Part shown: piece by piece, positions 6,917-15,331 of the stretch
Position numbering within the stretch: position 1 is the first letter of the stretch
Layout: each line of letters starts with the position of its first letter
Assembly (NCBI GenBank): GCA_937901895.1
Contig: CALGTD010000205.1
Span: 1 to 43,110 of the forward strand
Direction: 5' to 3'
Length of the DNA: 43,110 bases
Source: an uncultured Spartobacteria bacterium
Lineage (GTDB): Bacteria; Verrucomicrobiota; Verrucomicrobiia; Chthoniobacterales; JAATET01
Translations under genes and position numbers: made by a program
The notes under the pieces: generated by a model
What the model saw: the letters and a program-made list of their open reading frames with translations, nothing else
Told to the model about the DNA's origin: nothing
Database searches by the model: none

Positions 6917-9097
6917 ATGAGTCATCGTTCGAGGTCGCGACGTTCGAGCTTTCTTCCGATTGACAGTCCCTGGGTGACTGCCGGCATGTGCGTGCTGCTC
7001 GCAGCCGCCGTGACGCTCGTGTTCGGACCGGTGGTCCGGTTTGGATTCGTCAACTTCGGCGACCATGCATGGAGGACTGCGCTGCAGGGAGCGGGCGCAA
7101 GTCTGGGCTGGATCCTCTCGGCGGATGGCGGGTGGCATCCGCTTGCGAAGGCTTCTCATCTTCTCGACGAGCAGCTTTTTGGCGACTGGGCGGGCGGACA
7201 TCATGTCTTGAATCTCCTCCTGCACGTCGCGGCGACGGTGATGCTCTTTCTGGTGCTGCGAGGTGGAACCGGGCGCCTCTGGCGCAGTGCGTTCGTAGCG
7301 GGGGTGTTCGCTTTGCATCCGCTGGCGGCCGAGACGACTTCGTGGATTTCCGCGCGCGGCGAGGCACTGTCGACCTTCTTCTTCATGGCAACGCTCCTCG
7401 TGTATGCGCGAGCCGCGGAGGCGGGTAATGCGAGACATGTGTGGGTTGTTCCGCCGCTGGTGGCGGGACTCCTTTCCGGGCGAACCGCGATCGCAGCGCC
7501 GTTTGTCCTGCTGATGTTCGACTACTGGCCGCTGCAACGCATGCACGGTGCGGGTCTGCGCGACGTGCTGAAGGCGGCCGTTCCGAAAATCCCCTTGTTT
7601 GCGCTCTCCGCAGCGGCTTTTGCCGTGGCTGTGCTGTGTGAGGCGGAAAGCGGAACGTCCCTTGCCGTGCGGCTGGAGAGCGCAGGAGCGTCGCTGGGTG
7701 CGGGACTCTGGAGAATGGTCTATCCGCTGGCCCTGGCGTGCGTGTATCCGATTCCGATCGAGGCCGGCCTGTGGTGGACGTGGCTGTGGCCGCTGCTGTT
7801 GATATTGACGGTCACAATCGTTGTGTGGCTGCTGCGCCGCAAGCGTCCCTATCTGCTGGTGGGCTGGCTCTGGTATCTGGCGGTGATGGCTCCCGCATTC
7901 GGACTCTGGATCGCGGGGCGTTCGCCCGGTGCAGTGGCCGACAGTGATGTGTCGCTTGCCTCGGTGGGGCCGTGGATGGCGGTGACGTGGCTGCTTGCCT
8001 CGGTGTGGTTGCGCGGGAAATTTCCAAACGTCGCGCTGGCCATCCTCGCCGCCATCATTCTCATTCCGCTTGCGTGGACAGCGAGGCTTCAATCGTTGAC
8101 CTGGGCTGACAGCGAGTCGCTCTGGCGTCACGCGGCAACGGCCGTGCGGGGAAACACGGTCGCCTACCGGCATCTCGGTTTCCTGTTTCTGGAGGGTGGC
8201 CGGCCCGCGGATGCCGTCGTGGCCTTCGATCTGGCCGCCAAGGCAGACCGACGCGATGCGGACACGCTGGCGGGACTCGGTCGCGCACTGCTGGAGACAA
8301 GCAACATCGAGCGGGCCGTGGAAGTGCTGCGGGCTGCGCATGAGGCCCGGCCCGGCGACCTGGAGACGGCGTTTCACCTCGGGAATGCGCTGCTTCATGC
8401 CCGACTGGCCGACGCTGCGATCCTCCTTTACGAGCAGGTGCTCGCCGCGCAACCGGATCACGCGCAGGCGCACAACAACCTCGCGACGGTCCTGCTGCAG
8501 CGCGGCAGACGGACTGAGGCGATCGCCCACTTCCGGCAGGCGGTGAACGCGGGACCGCAGGGCGTGCAGGCGCGCAACAATCTTGCATCCGCGCTCATGC
8601 AGGATGGTCAGCTCGAGGAGGCCCGGCGTGAGCTCGAAGCCGCGCTGGAGGTCGATCCGGATTTCGGAATGACCCATGCAAACCTCGCCGACCTCTTCAT
8701 GAGGGACGGCCGGACCGCGGATGCGGCAAGGCACCTTGGCCGCGCGGTGGAACTCGACCGCGCGGGCACCGACGCCGGAATTCGAAACGGCCTTGCGTGG
8801 ATGCTCGCCACCTCGCGGGACGACTCGGTGCGCGACGGCAGGCGCGCGCTGGAGGTTGCGGAGGAGGCGAACCGGCTGGTGGCCGGGAAGAGTCCGGCGA
8901 TCCTGCTGACGCTTTCCGCCGCGCAGGCGGAGGCGGGGGATCCCGCGAGTGCGCTCGAAACCGCCCGTGCCGCGCTCAAACTGGCGGTGAAACAGGACAA
9001 CGAGGAAGTTGCGAACACGATCCGGCAGGCGATTCCAATCTACGAGTCCGGCCAGTCGCTGCGGGTCGGTCCCGTCACGGACAACGAGGGCCGTTGA
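6917..9097 (+). CDS. TMTC-like multi-pass membrane protein with TPR domain
   Basis: The N-terminal ~400 residues form about nine or ten membrane helices. They include a loop resembling the TMTC/O-mannosyltransferase-like signature (FALHPLAAETTSWISARGE), where the family often has HPxxxESVxWVxxRxD. From about residue 412 to the end run seven or so TPR repeats (for example AHNNLATVLLQRGRRTEAI). Bacterial proteins of this layout are often annotated as TPR or O-GlcNAc/mannosyltransferase-like proteins; activity is unproven. The ATG at 6917 is preferred over a TTG 48 nt upstream. An 80-bp gap follows, containing a possible promoter for the ExbB operon. Confidence 0.82.
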   Translation: MSHRSRSRRSSFLPIDSPWVTAGMCVLLAAAVTLVFGPVVRFGFVNFGDHAWRTALQGAGASLGWILSADGGWHPLAKASHLLDEQLFGDWAGGHHVLNLLLHVAATVMLFLVLRGGTGRLWRSAFVAGVFALHPLAAETTSWISARGEALSTFFFMATLLVYARAAEAGNARHVWVVPPLVAGLLSGRTAIAAPFVLLMFDYWPLQRMHGAGLRDVLKAAVPKIPLFALSAAAFAVAVLCEAESGTSLAVRLESAGASLGAGLWRMVYPLALACVYPIPIEAGLWWTWLWPLLLILTVTIVVWLLRRKRPYLLVGWLWYLAVMAPAFGLWIAGRSPGAVADSDVSLASVGPWMAVTWLLASVWLRGKFPNVALAILAAIILIPLAWTARLQSLTWADSESLWRHAATAVRGNTVAYRHLGFLFLEGGRPADAVVAFDLAAKADRRDADTLAGLGRALLETSNIERAVEVLRAAHEARPGDLETAFHLGNALLHARLADAAILLYEQVLAAQPDHAQAHNNLATVLLQRGRRTEAIAHFRQAVNAGPQGVQARNNLASALMQDGQLEEARRELEAALEVDPDFGMTHANLADLFMRDGRTADAARHLGRAVELDRAGTDAGIRNGLAWMLATSRDDSVRDGRRALEVAEEANRLVAGKSPAILLTLSAAQAEAGDPASALETARAALKLAVKQDNEEVANTIRQAIPIYESGQSLRVGPVTDNEGR

Positions 9098-9134
9098 AGA
9101 ATTTTCGCCGACGTTCGTTTGATCAAGGTGCGGC

Positions 9135-9162
9135 TTGCGCGCCGCCTGAGGGAGCTTACACT
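9135..9162 (+). promoter_or_regulatory. Candidate sigma70-type promoter for the ExbB operon
   Basis: TTGCGC (-35 like) is followed after 16 nt by TACACT (-10 like), 15 nt before the ATG of the ExbB gene. The match is moderate and only inferred by eye. Confidence 0.3.
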
Positions 9163-9177
9163 ACGCGTTTTCCGATC

Positions 9178-9930
9178 ATGCTGAGAAATCTTGCACCGTG
9201 GATGGCGATCGTTGCCGCGGCATCCCCGGCCATCGCCCAGGAGGAGTCCGCACCTGCAGCGGGAGGCGGAGGCACGACCGATCTCTGGCAGGTGCTGATG
9301 TCGGGTGGCCCCGTGATGATACCGCTCGCCGCGTTGTCCGTGATCGCGGTGATGCTGATAGTGATCTATCTCTTCACGCTGCGACGCGGCGCGATCGTGA
9401 CCGGTCGATACATGACGACCGCCGACGCGCTGCTCCGGAAGGGCGATTATTACGGCCTGCTCGCGGTTTCCAACCGCCACGGCGAGGGGGTTGCCCGCGT
9501 GATGCGGCGGATGCTTGACTTCCTCACGAAGAATCCGAAGGCCACTCTCGCAGAGGCGCGCGAGATCGCCGAGACCGAGGGAACGCGCCAGGCGAGCCGG
9601 CTGAACCAGCAGATCGTCTACCTTGCGGACATCGGCACGATCGCGCCGATGCTCGGACTTTTCGGGACGGTTCTCGGCATGATCAAGTCGTTCAGTATTG
9701 TCGCGAGTGACATTGCCTCCACCCGTCCGATGCTGCTCGCGTCCGGCGTGGCGGAGGCGCTGGTGACGACGGCGGCCGGTCTGCTCATCGGCATTCCGGC
9801 GATGGCGGCATATGCGTATTTCCGGGGCCGCGTGCAGAGCCTGATCGCGGATCTCGAGGCGGCGACCACGCAGCTCGTCGCGTTGATGGGGGCAAATTTC
9901 AAGCCGGGCGGGCTGCGACCGCCGGAATAG
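9178..9930 (+). CDS. exbB: MotA/TolQ/ExbB proton channel family protein
   Basis: Inner-membrane proton-channel subunit that, with ExbD/TolR, uses the proton gradient to energise an envelope partner. The 250-residue protein starts with a cleavable signal peptide (MLRNLAPWMAIVAAASPAIA). It has a membrane helix at residues ~40-62, a cytoplasmic loop, and two further helices in the conserved block YLADIGTIAPMLGLFGTVLGMIKSF...ALVTTAAGLLIGIPAMAAYAYF. The signal-peptide-bearing form is common outside Proteobacteria. It lies 3 nt upstream of exbD and starts a seven-gene operon. No TonB, TolA or Pal gene is visible here, so the energised partner is unknown. Confidence 0.92.
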   Translation: MLRNLAPWMAIVAAASPAIAQEESAPAAGGGGTTDLWQVLMSGGPVMIPLAALSVIAVMLIVIYLFTLRRGAIVTGRYMTTADALLRKGDYYGLLAVSNRHGEGVARVMRRMLDFLTKNPKATLAEAREIAETEGTRQASRLNQQIVYLADIGTIAPMLGLFGTVLGMIKSFSIVASDIASTRPMLLASGVAEALVTTAAGLLIGIPAMAAYAYFRGRVQSLIADLEAATTQLVALMGANFKPGGLRPPE

Positions 9931-9933
9931 CCA

Positions 9934-10347
9934 ATGACTTTTCGCGATCGCGCGCAGCCGGAGGCGTCGGGATTTCAGATCGCCCCGATGATCGACATCG
10001 TCTTCCTGTTGCTGATCTTCTTTCTCGTGACGTGGAACTTCGCCCGCGACGAGATGGAACTCGATGTGCAGGTGCCCACCGCGAAGGAAGGCAAGGAGAA
10101 CCGCCGCGCAATGGGCGAGGTGATCCTCAACGTGCGCGAGGATGGCTCGATTGTCATGAATCGCAGGACCATGACCGAGACCGAGCTCGAAGAGGCGCTC
10201 GTGCGGATCGCGGAGCTGTATCCCGATCAGGCAGTCGTGCTTCGAGCCGACACGAATGCGCCGTATCGGTTCGTGGTGAGTGTGCTGGACATCTGCCAGC
10301 GCGCGAAAATCTGGAACGTCGCCTTCGCAACCAGTCGTCCGGAATGA
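9934..10347 (+). CDS. exbD: ExbD/TolR family biopolymer transport protein
   Basis: A 137-residue single-pass inner-membrane protein partnering ExbB. The helix FQIAPMIDIVFLLLIFFLVTW carries Asp21, the conserved proton-relay acid. The periplasmic part (ILNVREDGSIVMNRRTMTETELEEALVRIAELYPDQAVVLRADTNAPY) matches the ExbD/TolR dimerisation fold. Its stop codon overlaps the ATG of the TPR gene as ATGA, so production of the TPR protein is probably coupled to it. Confidence 0.93.
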   Translation: MTFRDRAQPEASGFQIAPMIDIVFLLLIFFLVTWNFARDEMELDVQVPTAKEGKENRRAMGEVILNVREDGSIVMNRRTMTETELEEALVRIAELYPDQAVVLRADTNAPYRFVVSVLDICQRAKIWNVAFATSRPE

Positions 10348-13112
10348 GAAGGGTTGCCGTCGCACTTGCAGGAACCGCGGTTGTCGGAGCGGCCGCGCTG
10401 GCGCAGACGTCGCCGCGTGATGGACAGATTCAGCGTGGCGGAAGCCCTCCGCAGGGACCCGGCGTCGAGGTGCGCCGGGCCGAGCCGGTGCAACCCGGCG
10501 GTGACCAGCAGGGCGATCCGCCAGTAAGACGGGCGCAACCCGTCGATCCGGACACCATCGAAAACCCTCCGTGGATGGAACGGGTGAGGCCGGCGCAACC
10601 GGTCGAACGGCCCGCAGCGACACCCACTCCGGCTCCAACGCCCGAACCCCGGGTGGAGCCGAAAGTCGAGCGAGCCGTGCCCGTGGAACGCGCCACTCCC
10701 GTCGAGCGTGCGGAGCCCGCACCGACTCCAACCCCCGCGCCCGTTGCCGAGCCAAATCCGCAGCCGGAAACCCGCGTGACGGAGTCGACGGAGTCCTCCA
10801 AACCGGAGGAACCGGCCGGGGAGGGGGAGATCCGGTTCGCTCCCGCCGAGAATGTGCCGAACATGAGCCAGTCGCTGCTGGCCGGCAACGGCTTCTACCG
10901 CCGCAAGATGTATGATCTCGCGATTCCGGAATTCGAAAAATTCCTGATCGCGGAACCCAATGCGGAGGGCCGCGATGGCGCGCTCTTCCGGCTCGGTGAA
11001 AGCCACCGTGCACTGGGCAACGAAAACGCCGCGAGGACCGCGTATCAACGGCTGCTGGCCGAGTTTCGCGAAGGGGAGTTCGTCGGCGCGGGAGCCTACC
11101 GCCTCGGGCAGATCTATTTTTCCAACGGGAACTTTGCCAGTGCGGCCAGCATGTTCCGCAAGGCGGTCGAGCATTCGACCGAGAACGAGGTGAAGATCAC
11201 CGCGAAGTTCTACGAGGCCGGTTCGCTCGAGAAACTTGAAAGACCGGCTGAGGCGGCGAAGGTCTATTCGGAGTTGATCCGGATGGAAGGGGAGAATCCC
11301 TATGTGGACACCGCTCGATTCCGTCTCGCGGAATACGATTCCGGTGCGGGCCGCAAGCAGGACGCATTCGAGGAATACGAGAAGCTCTCGCGCGAGGCAA
11401 AGGAGCCGAAGATGCGGGCGGAAGCCGCTGTGAAGGCCGGCGCCATTGCTGCGGATCTGGGCCGGCGTGACGAGGCGAAGAAGTTGTTCGACACTGCGCT
11501 GAACATGCCAGGTCTCGGCGACTGGCGTGGCGTTGCGCGGCTCGGAGTCATCCGCATCGCCTACGAGGCCGGACAATACAAGGAGGCTGCCGCAATCACC
11601 GAGGAGCAAATCCGCGAGCTTCCGAAGGAGGCCGTTCCGGACGCGCTGCTGCTCTCGGCGAACGCGCGCCGTCAGCTCGGCCGCCACTCCGAGGCGCTCG
11701 AGATGTATGACCGCATCATCCGCGAGTTTGCGGGCTCCTCCGCGGCCGGGCAGGCGCGGTTTCAGCGTCTGGTCTGCCTGGATGCCACGGGCGCACCGGA
11801 TATCGAAAAACAGATCGACGAATTTCTCACGATTTCGACGAATCCCACCGAGCGGGCGCAGGCGACGTTGCTGAAGGCCGAGACGCTCTTCAAGCAGGGG
11901 GACTACGCGAATGCCGCCCCGCTCTATGCGAAGGTGCTGGCGACGAGACTCCCCACGCGACTGCTCAATCAGGCGCTCTACAAGCTCGGATGGTGCCAGG
12001 CGCAGATCGGCCAGTATTCGGAGGCGGCGCAGTCGTTCTCCCAGTTTCTCGCGAAGAATTCCAAGGGCGATCTCGTTGCTGCGGCGCTGGCGCAGCGGGC
12101 GCTCGCGCATCAAAAGACCGAGGCCTACGAAGCGGCGTTGAAGGATTTCGACCGCCTCATCGAGGAGTTTCCCGAGGCGAAGGAGCGCGAGCTCGCGCTG
12201 CAACAGAAGGCGCTCATTCTCGGCCAGCAGGGCAAGAATGAGGAGATGCAGGCGACGTTCGCGAAGCTGATCGAGGACTATCCGAAATCGAACGCCGCCG
12301 CGCAGGCGCATTACTGGATCGGCTGGGCGGCCTTCGAAAAGAAGGACTATCCGAAGGCCCTCGAGGCGCTGACGAAGGCTCGGGAGCTCGATCCGGACGG
12401 GTTCGGCAAGCGGGCCACGGTGCGCATCCTGCTCATTCATTACTATGCCGAGGATCGCGATGCGGTGGCCGCCGAGATCGCGAAAGCCGACCCCGGTTCC
12501 GCTCCGCCGGAGGTCCTGCTCTGGCTCGGCTCGAAGTATTATGACGAGAAGAACTACGCGAAGGCGGAGGAATTTCTCGCGCCGCTCGCGGACGGCAATC
12601 CCGTGGCGCCGGTCGATCCGGACATCCTGATCAACCTTGCACGTGCGCGGCTCGCGCTTGGGAAATACAATGAGGCCCGCGATCCCGTGCAGCGTTACCT
12701 CGCCGCGGCGAAGGACCCCGTAGCCCGTGCGCGCGCACTGCTCGCCTCCGCGGAAATTTCGCTGGGGACGGGGAGCTATGAGGACGCGAACAAGCTGCTC
12801 GAGGAGGCGCTGCTCCTCCAGCCCGAGGGCAAATACAATGCGGAGGCGCGATTGCTTACAGGCGAGGTGATGATGCGGCGGGGGGATTACGACGGAGCCG
12901 CCCGCGCGTTCATGACGGTCGCCGTGCTCTACGATGACCCCGCGATCACGCCGCGCGCCCTGCGCAGCGGAGCGGACGCCTACCGGAAGGCCGGGAAGGC
13001 CGCCGAAGCGAAAAAGGCGATGGACGAGCTTGCGAGACGATTCCCGGAGGAAGGCTCGACCGGAACGGGAACGAAGCCCGACACCGCGAAGGTGGAGGCT
13101 GACGGGCAGTGA
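10344..13112 (+). CDS. Large periplasmic TPR protein with Pro/Arg/Glu-rich linker
   Basis: A 922-residue exported protein (signal MRRVAVALAGTAVVGAAALA). Residues ~25-160 are low complexity, with repeated units such as RRAEPVQP, RRAQPVDP, RPAQPVERP and RATPVERAEP, resembling a flexible peptidoglycan-spanning linker. From about residue 170 to the end lie many TPR/Sel1-like hairpins of the YbgF/CpoB and BamD type (DLAIPEFEKFLIAEP; AHYWIGWAAFEKKDYPKAL; YDGAARAFMTVAVLY). Coupling to ExbB/ExbD suggests it is the driven or scaffolding partner of that motor, like CpoB with Tol-Pal (inference). The stop overlaps the next start as GTGA. Confidence 0.85.
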   Translation: MRRVAVALAGTAVVGAAALAQTSPRDGQIQRGGSPPQGPGVEVRRAEPVQPGGDQQGDPPVRRAQPVDPDTIENPPWMERVRPAQPVERPAATPTPAPTPEPRVEPKVERAVPVERATPVERAEPAPTPTPAPVAEPNPQPETRVTESTESSKPEEPAGEGEIRFAPAENVPNMSQSLLAGNGFYRRKMYDLAIPEFEKFLIAEPNAEGRDGALFRLGESHRALGNENAARTAYQRLLAEFREGEFVGAGAYRLGQIYFSNGNFASAASMFRKAVEHSTENEVKITAKFYEAGSLEKLERPAEAAKVYSELIRMEGENPYVDTARFRLAEYDSGAGRKQDAFEEYEKLSREAKEPKMRAEAAVKAGAIAADLGRRDEAKKLFDTALNMPGLGDWRGVARLGVIRIAYEAGQYKEAAAITEEQIRELPKEAVPDALLLSANARRQLGRHSEALEMYDRIIREFAGSSAAGQARFQRLVCLDATGAPDIEKQIDEFLTISTNPTERAQATLLKAETLFKQGDYANAAPLYAKVLATRLPTRLLNQALYKLGWCQAQIGQYSEAAQSFSQFLAKNSKGDLVAAALAQRALAHQKTEAYEAALKDFDRLIEEFPEAKERELALQQKALILGQQGKNEEMQATFAKLIEDYPKSNAAAQAHYWIGWAAFEKKDYPKALEALTKARELDPDGFGKRATVRILLIHYYAEDRDAVAAEIAKADPGSAPPEVLLWLGSKYYDEKNYAKAEEFLAPLADGNPVAPVDPDILINLARARLALGKYNEARDPVQRYLAAAKDPVARARALLASAEISLGTGSYEDANKLLEEALLLQPEGKYNAEARLLTGEVMMRRGDYDGAARAFMTVAVLYDDPAITPRALRSGADAYRKAGKAAEAKKAMDELARRFPEEGSTGTGTKPDTAKVEADGQ

Positions 13113-14239
13113 CGCCGGCGACTTCCGAGCCGACTCCCGGAATGCGTAGCCTCCTGCGGTTCCTCACGTTTGCCGCGGTCATTATCGTCGGAATCATCGC
13201 GTTTTATTTTGTGCGGCAGGACGGAGTGAACGCCGGTGCCCAGCGCGAACGGCGACTGGATGCACGGCTGCCGGTGCTCGAGAGTCTCGACAGCGAGTTT
13301 TCCAGTCTCGTCGATCGAGTGCTGCCCTCGGTGGTGAGCATCTCCGCGGAGACCCAGAACCCCGCCGTCGAACGGATGCGCCGCATTCGGCGGATGCTCG
13401 GAATGGGCGATCCCGGCCAGGCCGAGCCCGAGCTTGGCTCCGGAGTGATCGTGTCGCCCGAAGGGCATATTCTCACGAATCTTCATGTGATCAGCCGCGC
13501 GAATCGCGTCGAGGTGCAACTCAGCGACGGGAGGGTCTTTGCGGCAAAGCTGCTGGGCTACGATTCACAGGTCGACATCGCCGTGCTCAAGATTGACGCC
13601 GCCGATCTCCCTGCGCTTCCGTTCGCGGACTCGAATGCGGCCAAGATCGGGCAGATCGTTTTCGCGATCGGCAATCCGCTGGGCCTGCAGGAAACGGTCA
13701 CGCAGGGCATCATCAGCGGCAAGGGCCGGCGCGCAATCAGCGACGTAAGCACGGACTTCCTCCAGACCGACGCCGCAATCAATCCCGGAAATTCCGGAGG
13801 ACCGCTCGTGGATGTGCGCGGACGGATTCTGGGCATCAGCAACGCCGTCCTGCTCGAGGGGGCGGGAATCAGTTTTGCGATTCCGTCGAACGTCGCTCTG
13901 CGGGTTTACGAGGATGTCGTGAAGCGGGGCCGCATCTCCCGACCGTTCTTTGGCGCGATCACTTGGCCGCTGAATGCGCAGACGGCCGCCGAGCTCGGAC
14001 TCGGCATTTCGTCGGGCAACCTCGTGATGTCCGTGATGACAAATTCCCCGGCCGAGCGTGCGGGCATTCAGGTCGGCGACGTGATCTACGAGTTCGACGG
14101 GCAGCCGGTGCGGGATTCCGACGACATTCGCTATCGTTTCGCGGAGGCTCGCGAAGGGGACCGAATCGTGGTCGGGATCTGGCGGAATGGCGCGCAGCTG
14201 AAGATTCCCGTGACGCTCGAGTCGCAACCGCTCCGCTAG
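13109..14239 (+). CDS. HtrA/Deg-type serine protease, membrane-anchored, one PDZ
   Basis: A 376-residue trypsin-like protease for envelope protein quality control or regulated proteolysis. It has an N-terminal anchor helix (residues ~13-35), a protease domain with the triad His126 (ILTNLHVI), Asp156 (QVDIAVLK) and Ser229 (NPGNSGGPL), and a single C-terminal PDZ domain (residues ~275-370, SPAERAGIQVGDVIYEFDG). One PDZ and an anchor resemble DegS more than DegP. The GTG at 13109 gives a 4-nt overlap with the TPR gene; an ATG at 13142 is the alternative. It may cleave a regulatory or misfolded partner of the ExbB/D-TPR system (inference). Confidence 0.93.
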   Translation: MTPATSEPTPGMRSLLRFLTFAAVIIVGIIAFYFVRQDGVNAGAQRERRLDARLPVLESLDSEFSSLVDRVLPSVVSISAETQNPAVERMRRIRRMLGMGDPGQAEPELGSGVIVSPEGHILTNLHVISRANRVEVQLSDGRVFAAKLLGYDSQVDIAVLKIDAADLPALPFADSNAAKIGQIVFAIGNPLGLQETVTQGIISGKGRRAISDVSTDFLQTDAAINPGNSGGPLVDVRGRILGISNAVLLEGAGISFAIPSNVALRVYEDVVKRGRISRPFFGAITWPLNAQTAAELGLGISSGNLVMSVMTNSPAERAGIQVGDVIYEFDGQPVRDSDDIRYRFAEAREGDRIVVGIWRNGAQLKIPVTLESQPLR

Positions 14240-14287
14240 CTTGGCGTTTGACACCGCCCGCGACGAAATTCAACCTCTGAGATCCCG

Positions 14288-15331
14288 ATGACCGCTTCCT
14301 CCGGACACCCCCTTCCCAAAGCGCCCGCCGAGCGCACCTTCGTCTTCGCCGTGGCGCTTCTTGTGATCGTCGCGTTGATTCAAATCGCGGCGGTGATCGT
14401 CGCCGTGGCCCCGAATGTCCGGCTGGATCGCCTCGTAGCCACCGAGCAGATCAACGAGAATCAGCTCGTCGCCACCGCGGTCGAGCAACCCGTTCCCGCC
14501 GAGGTCTCCGCCGCCGTCGCCGCCCGGGAGGACAACGTGAATCAGCAGATCAATCTTCTCCTCGACCAGGCGGACGCCTTTTGGGAAGCCGGAAAAATCG
14601 AGGAGAGCCTTCAGCCGTTGATGGAGGCTTCCAGGCTCCGTCCGGACGAACCAATGATCTGGGCCTCCATCGCGCGGACGCAGCGGGCCCTCGGTCGCGA
14701 CGCCCAGGCGATGGCGTATCTTCATCGGATTCTGGCCGACCCTAAGGTGCAGGATCCGAGTCATCCGGACTACGAGGCCCTCCGCCAGCACGCGCAGGCG
14801 GAACTCGTCGACATGGGACTTGCCGACCCGTCCGCGGTTCTCCCGGAAGCCGCCACACGGACGGCTTCCGCGACCAGCCCGGCTCCGGCAAATACGATGC
14901 GTGACGAGGTGGGAATTCCCATCGGATCGGTGATGGGAATCGTCGAAACCCGTCTGCAGGACGGCGAACCCGGGACGAAAAAACTGCGCATTGCGACGAA
15001 GACGAGTGCTTCCGTGGAGGTCAACGACCCCATGGATGTCCAGACGATGGTCTATTTCTTTGAGCAGAACGACCATGGGGACATCATGCAGACCCAGTCG
15101 ACGGTGTCGCCCGAGTGGTTGAGTCCGCCGATCGATTGGAAGAACAGCGAGCCCGAGTTGCTGGAGGTGCTCTATCCGCTTCCGGAGGGGCAGGGGGATC
15201 AACCGCTCCAGTATTACGGCTACGTGGTCGGAGTGTATTTCAAGGGTGAGCTGCAGGACGTGCGCGCCGAGCCGCCCTCGCTGGCGGAGCAGTTTCCGTT
15301 GAAGTTTCAGCTCAACGACGAAATCCAATGA
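14288..15331 (+). CDS. Single-pass membrane protein with TPR-like segment, unknown function
   Basis: A 347-residue protein with one N-terminal membrane helix (TFVFAVALLVIVALIQIAAVIVAV, residues ~17-40) and a large extracytoplasmic part. Residues ~80-160 form TPR-like helices (LLDQADAFWEAGKIEESLQPLMEASRLRPDEPMIWASIARTQRALG). The remainder is beta-rich, with no family I recognise (MVYFFEQNDHGDIMQTQ; YYGYVVGVYFKGELQDV). A TTGACA element lies in the 48-nt gap upstream, but a convincing -10 does not follow. The stop overlaps the next start (ATGA), so it belongs to the envelope operon. Confidence 0.78.
   Translation: MTASSGHPLPKAPAERTFVFAVALLVIVALIQIAAVIVAVAPNVRLDRLVATEQINENQLVATAVEQPVPAEVSAAVAAREDNVNQQINLLLDQADAFWEAGKIEESLQPLMEASRLRPDEPMIWASIARTQRALGRDAQAMAYLHRILADPKVQDPSHPDYEALRQHAQAELVDMGLADPSAVLPEAATRTASATSPAPANTMRDEVGIPIGSVMGIVETRLQDGEPGTKKLRIATKTSASVEVNDPMDVQTMVYFFEQNDHGDIMQTQSTVSPEWLSPPIDWKNSEPELLEVLYPLPEGQGDQPLQYYGYVVGVYFKGELQDVRAEPPSLAEQFPLKFQLNDEIQ

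Noticed and set aside
4805..8734. A 3.9-kb open frame on the minus strand opposite pta, the DRTGG gene and the TPR membrane gene
   Set aside because: It is rich in Arg, His, Gln and Pro with no recognisable domain, and it mirrors three well-supported plus-strand genes. GC-rich codon use on one strand keeps this frame open on the other.
9040..12440. Two long minus-strand open frames opposite exbB, exbD and the TPR gene
   Set aside because: Composition is Arg/His/Leu-rich and the frames run across several real gene boundaries. The plus-strand genes have clear family motifs and ATGA couplings.
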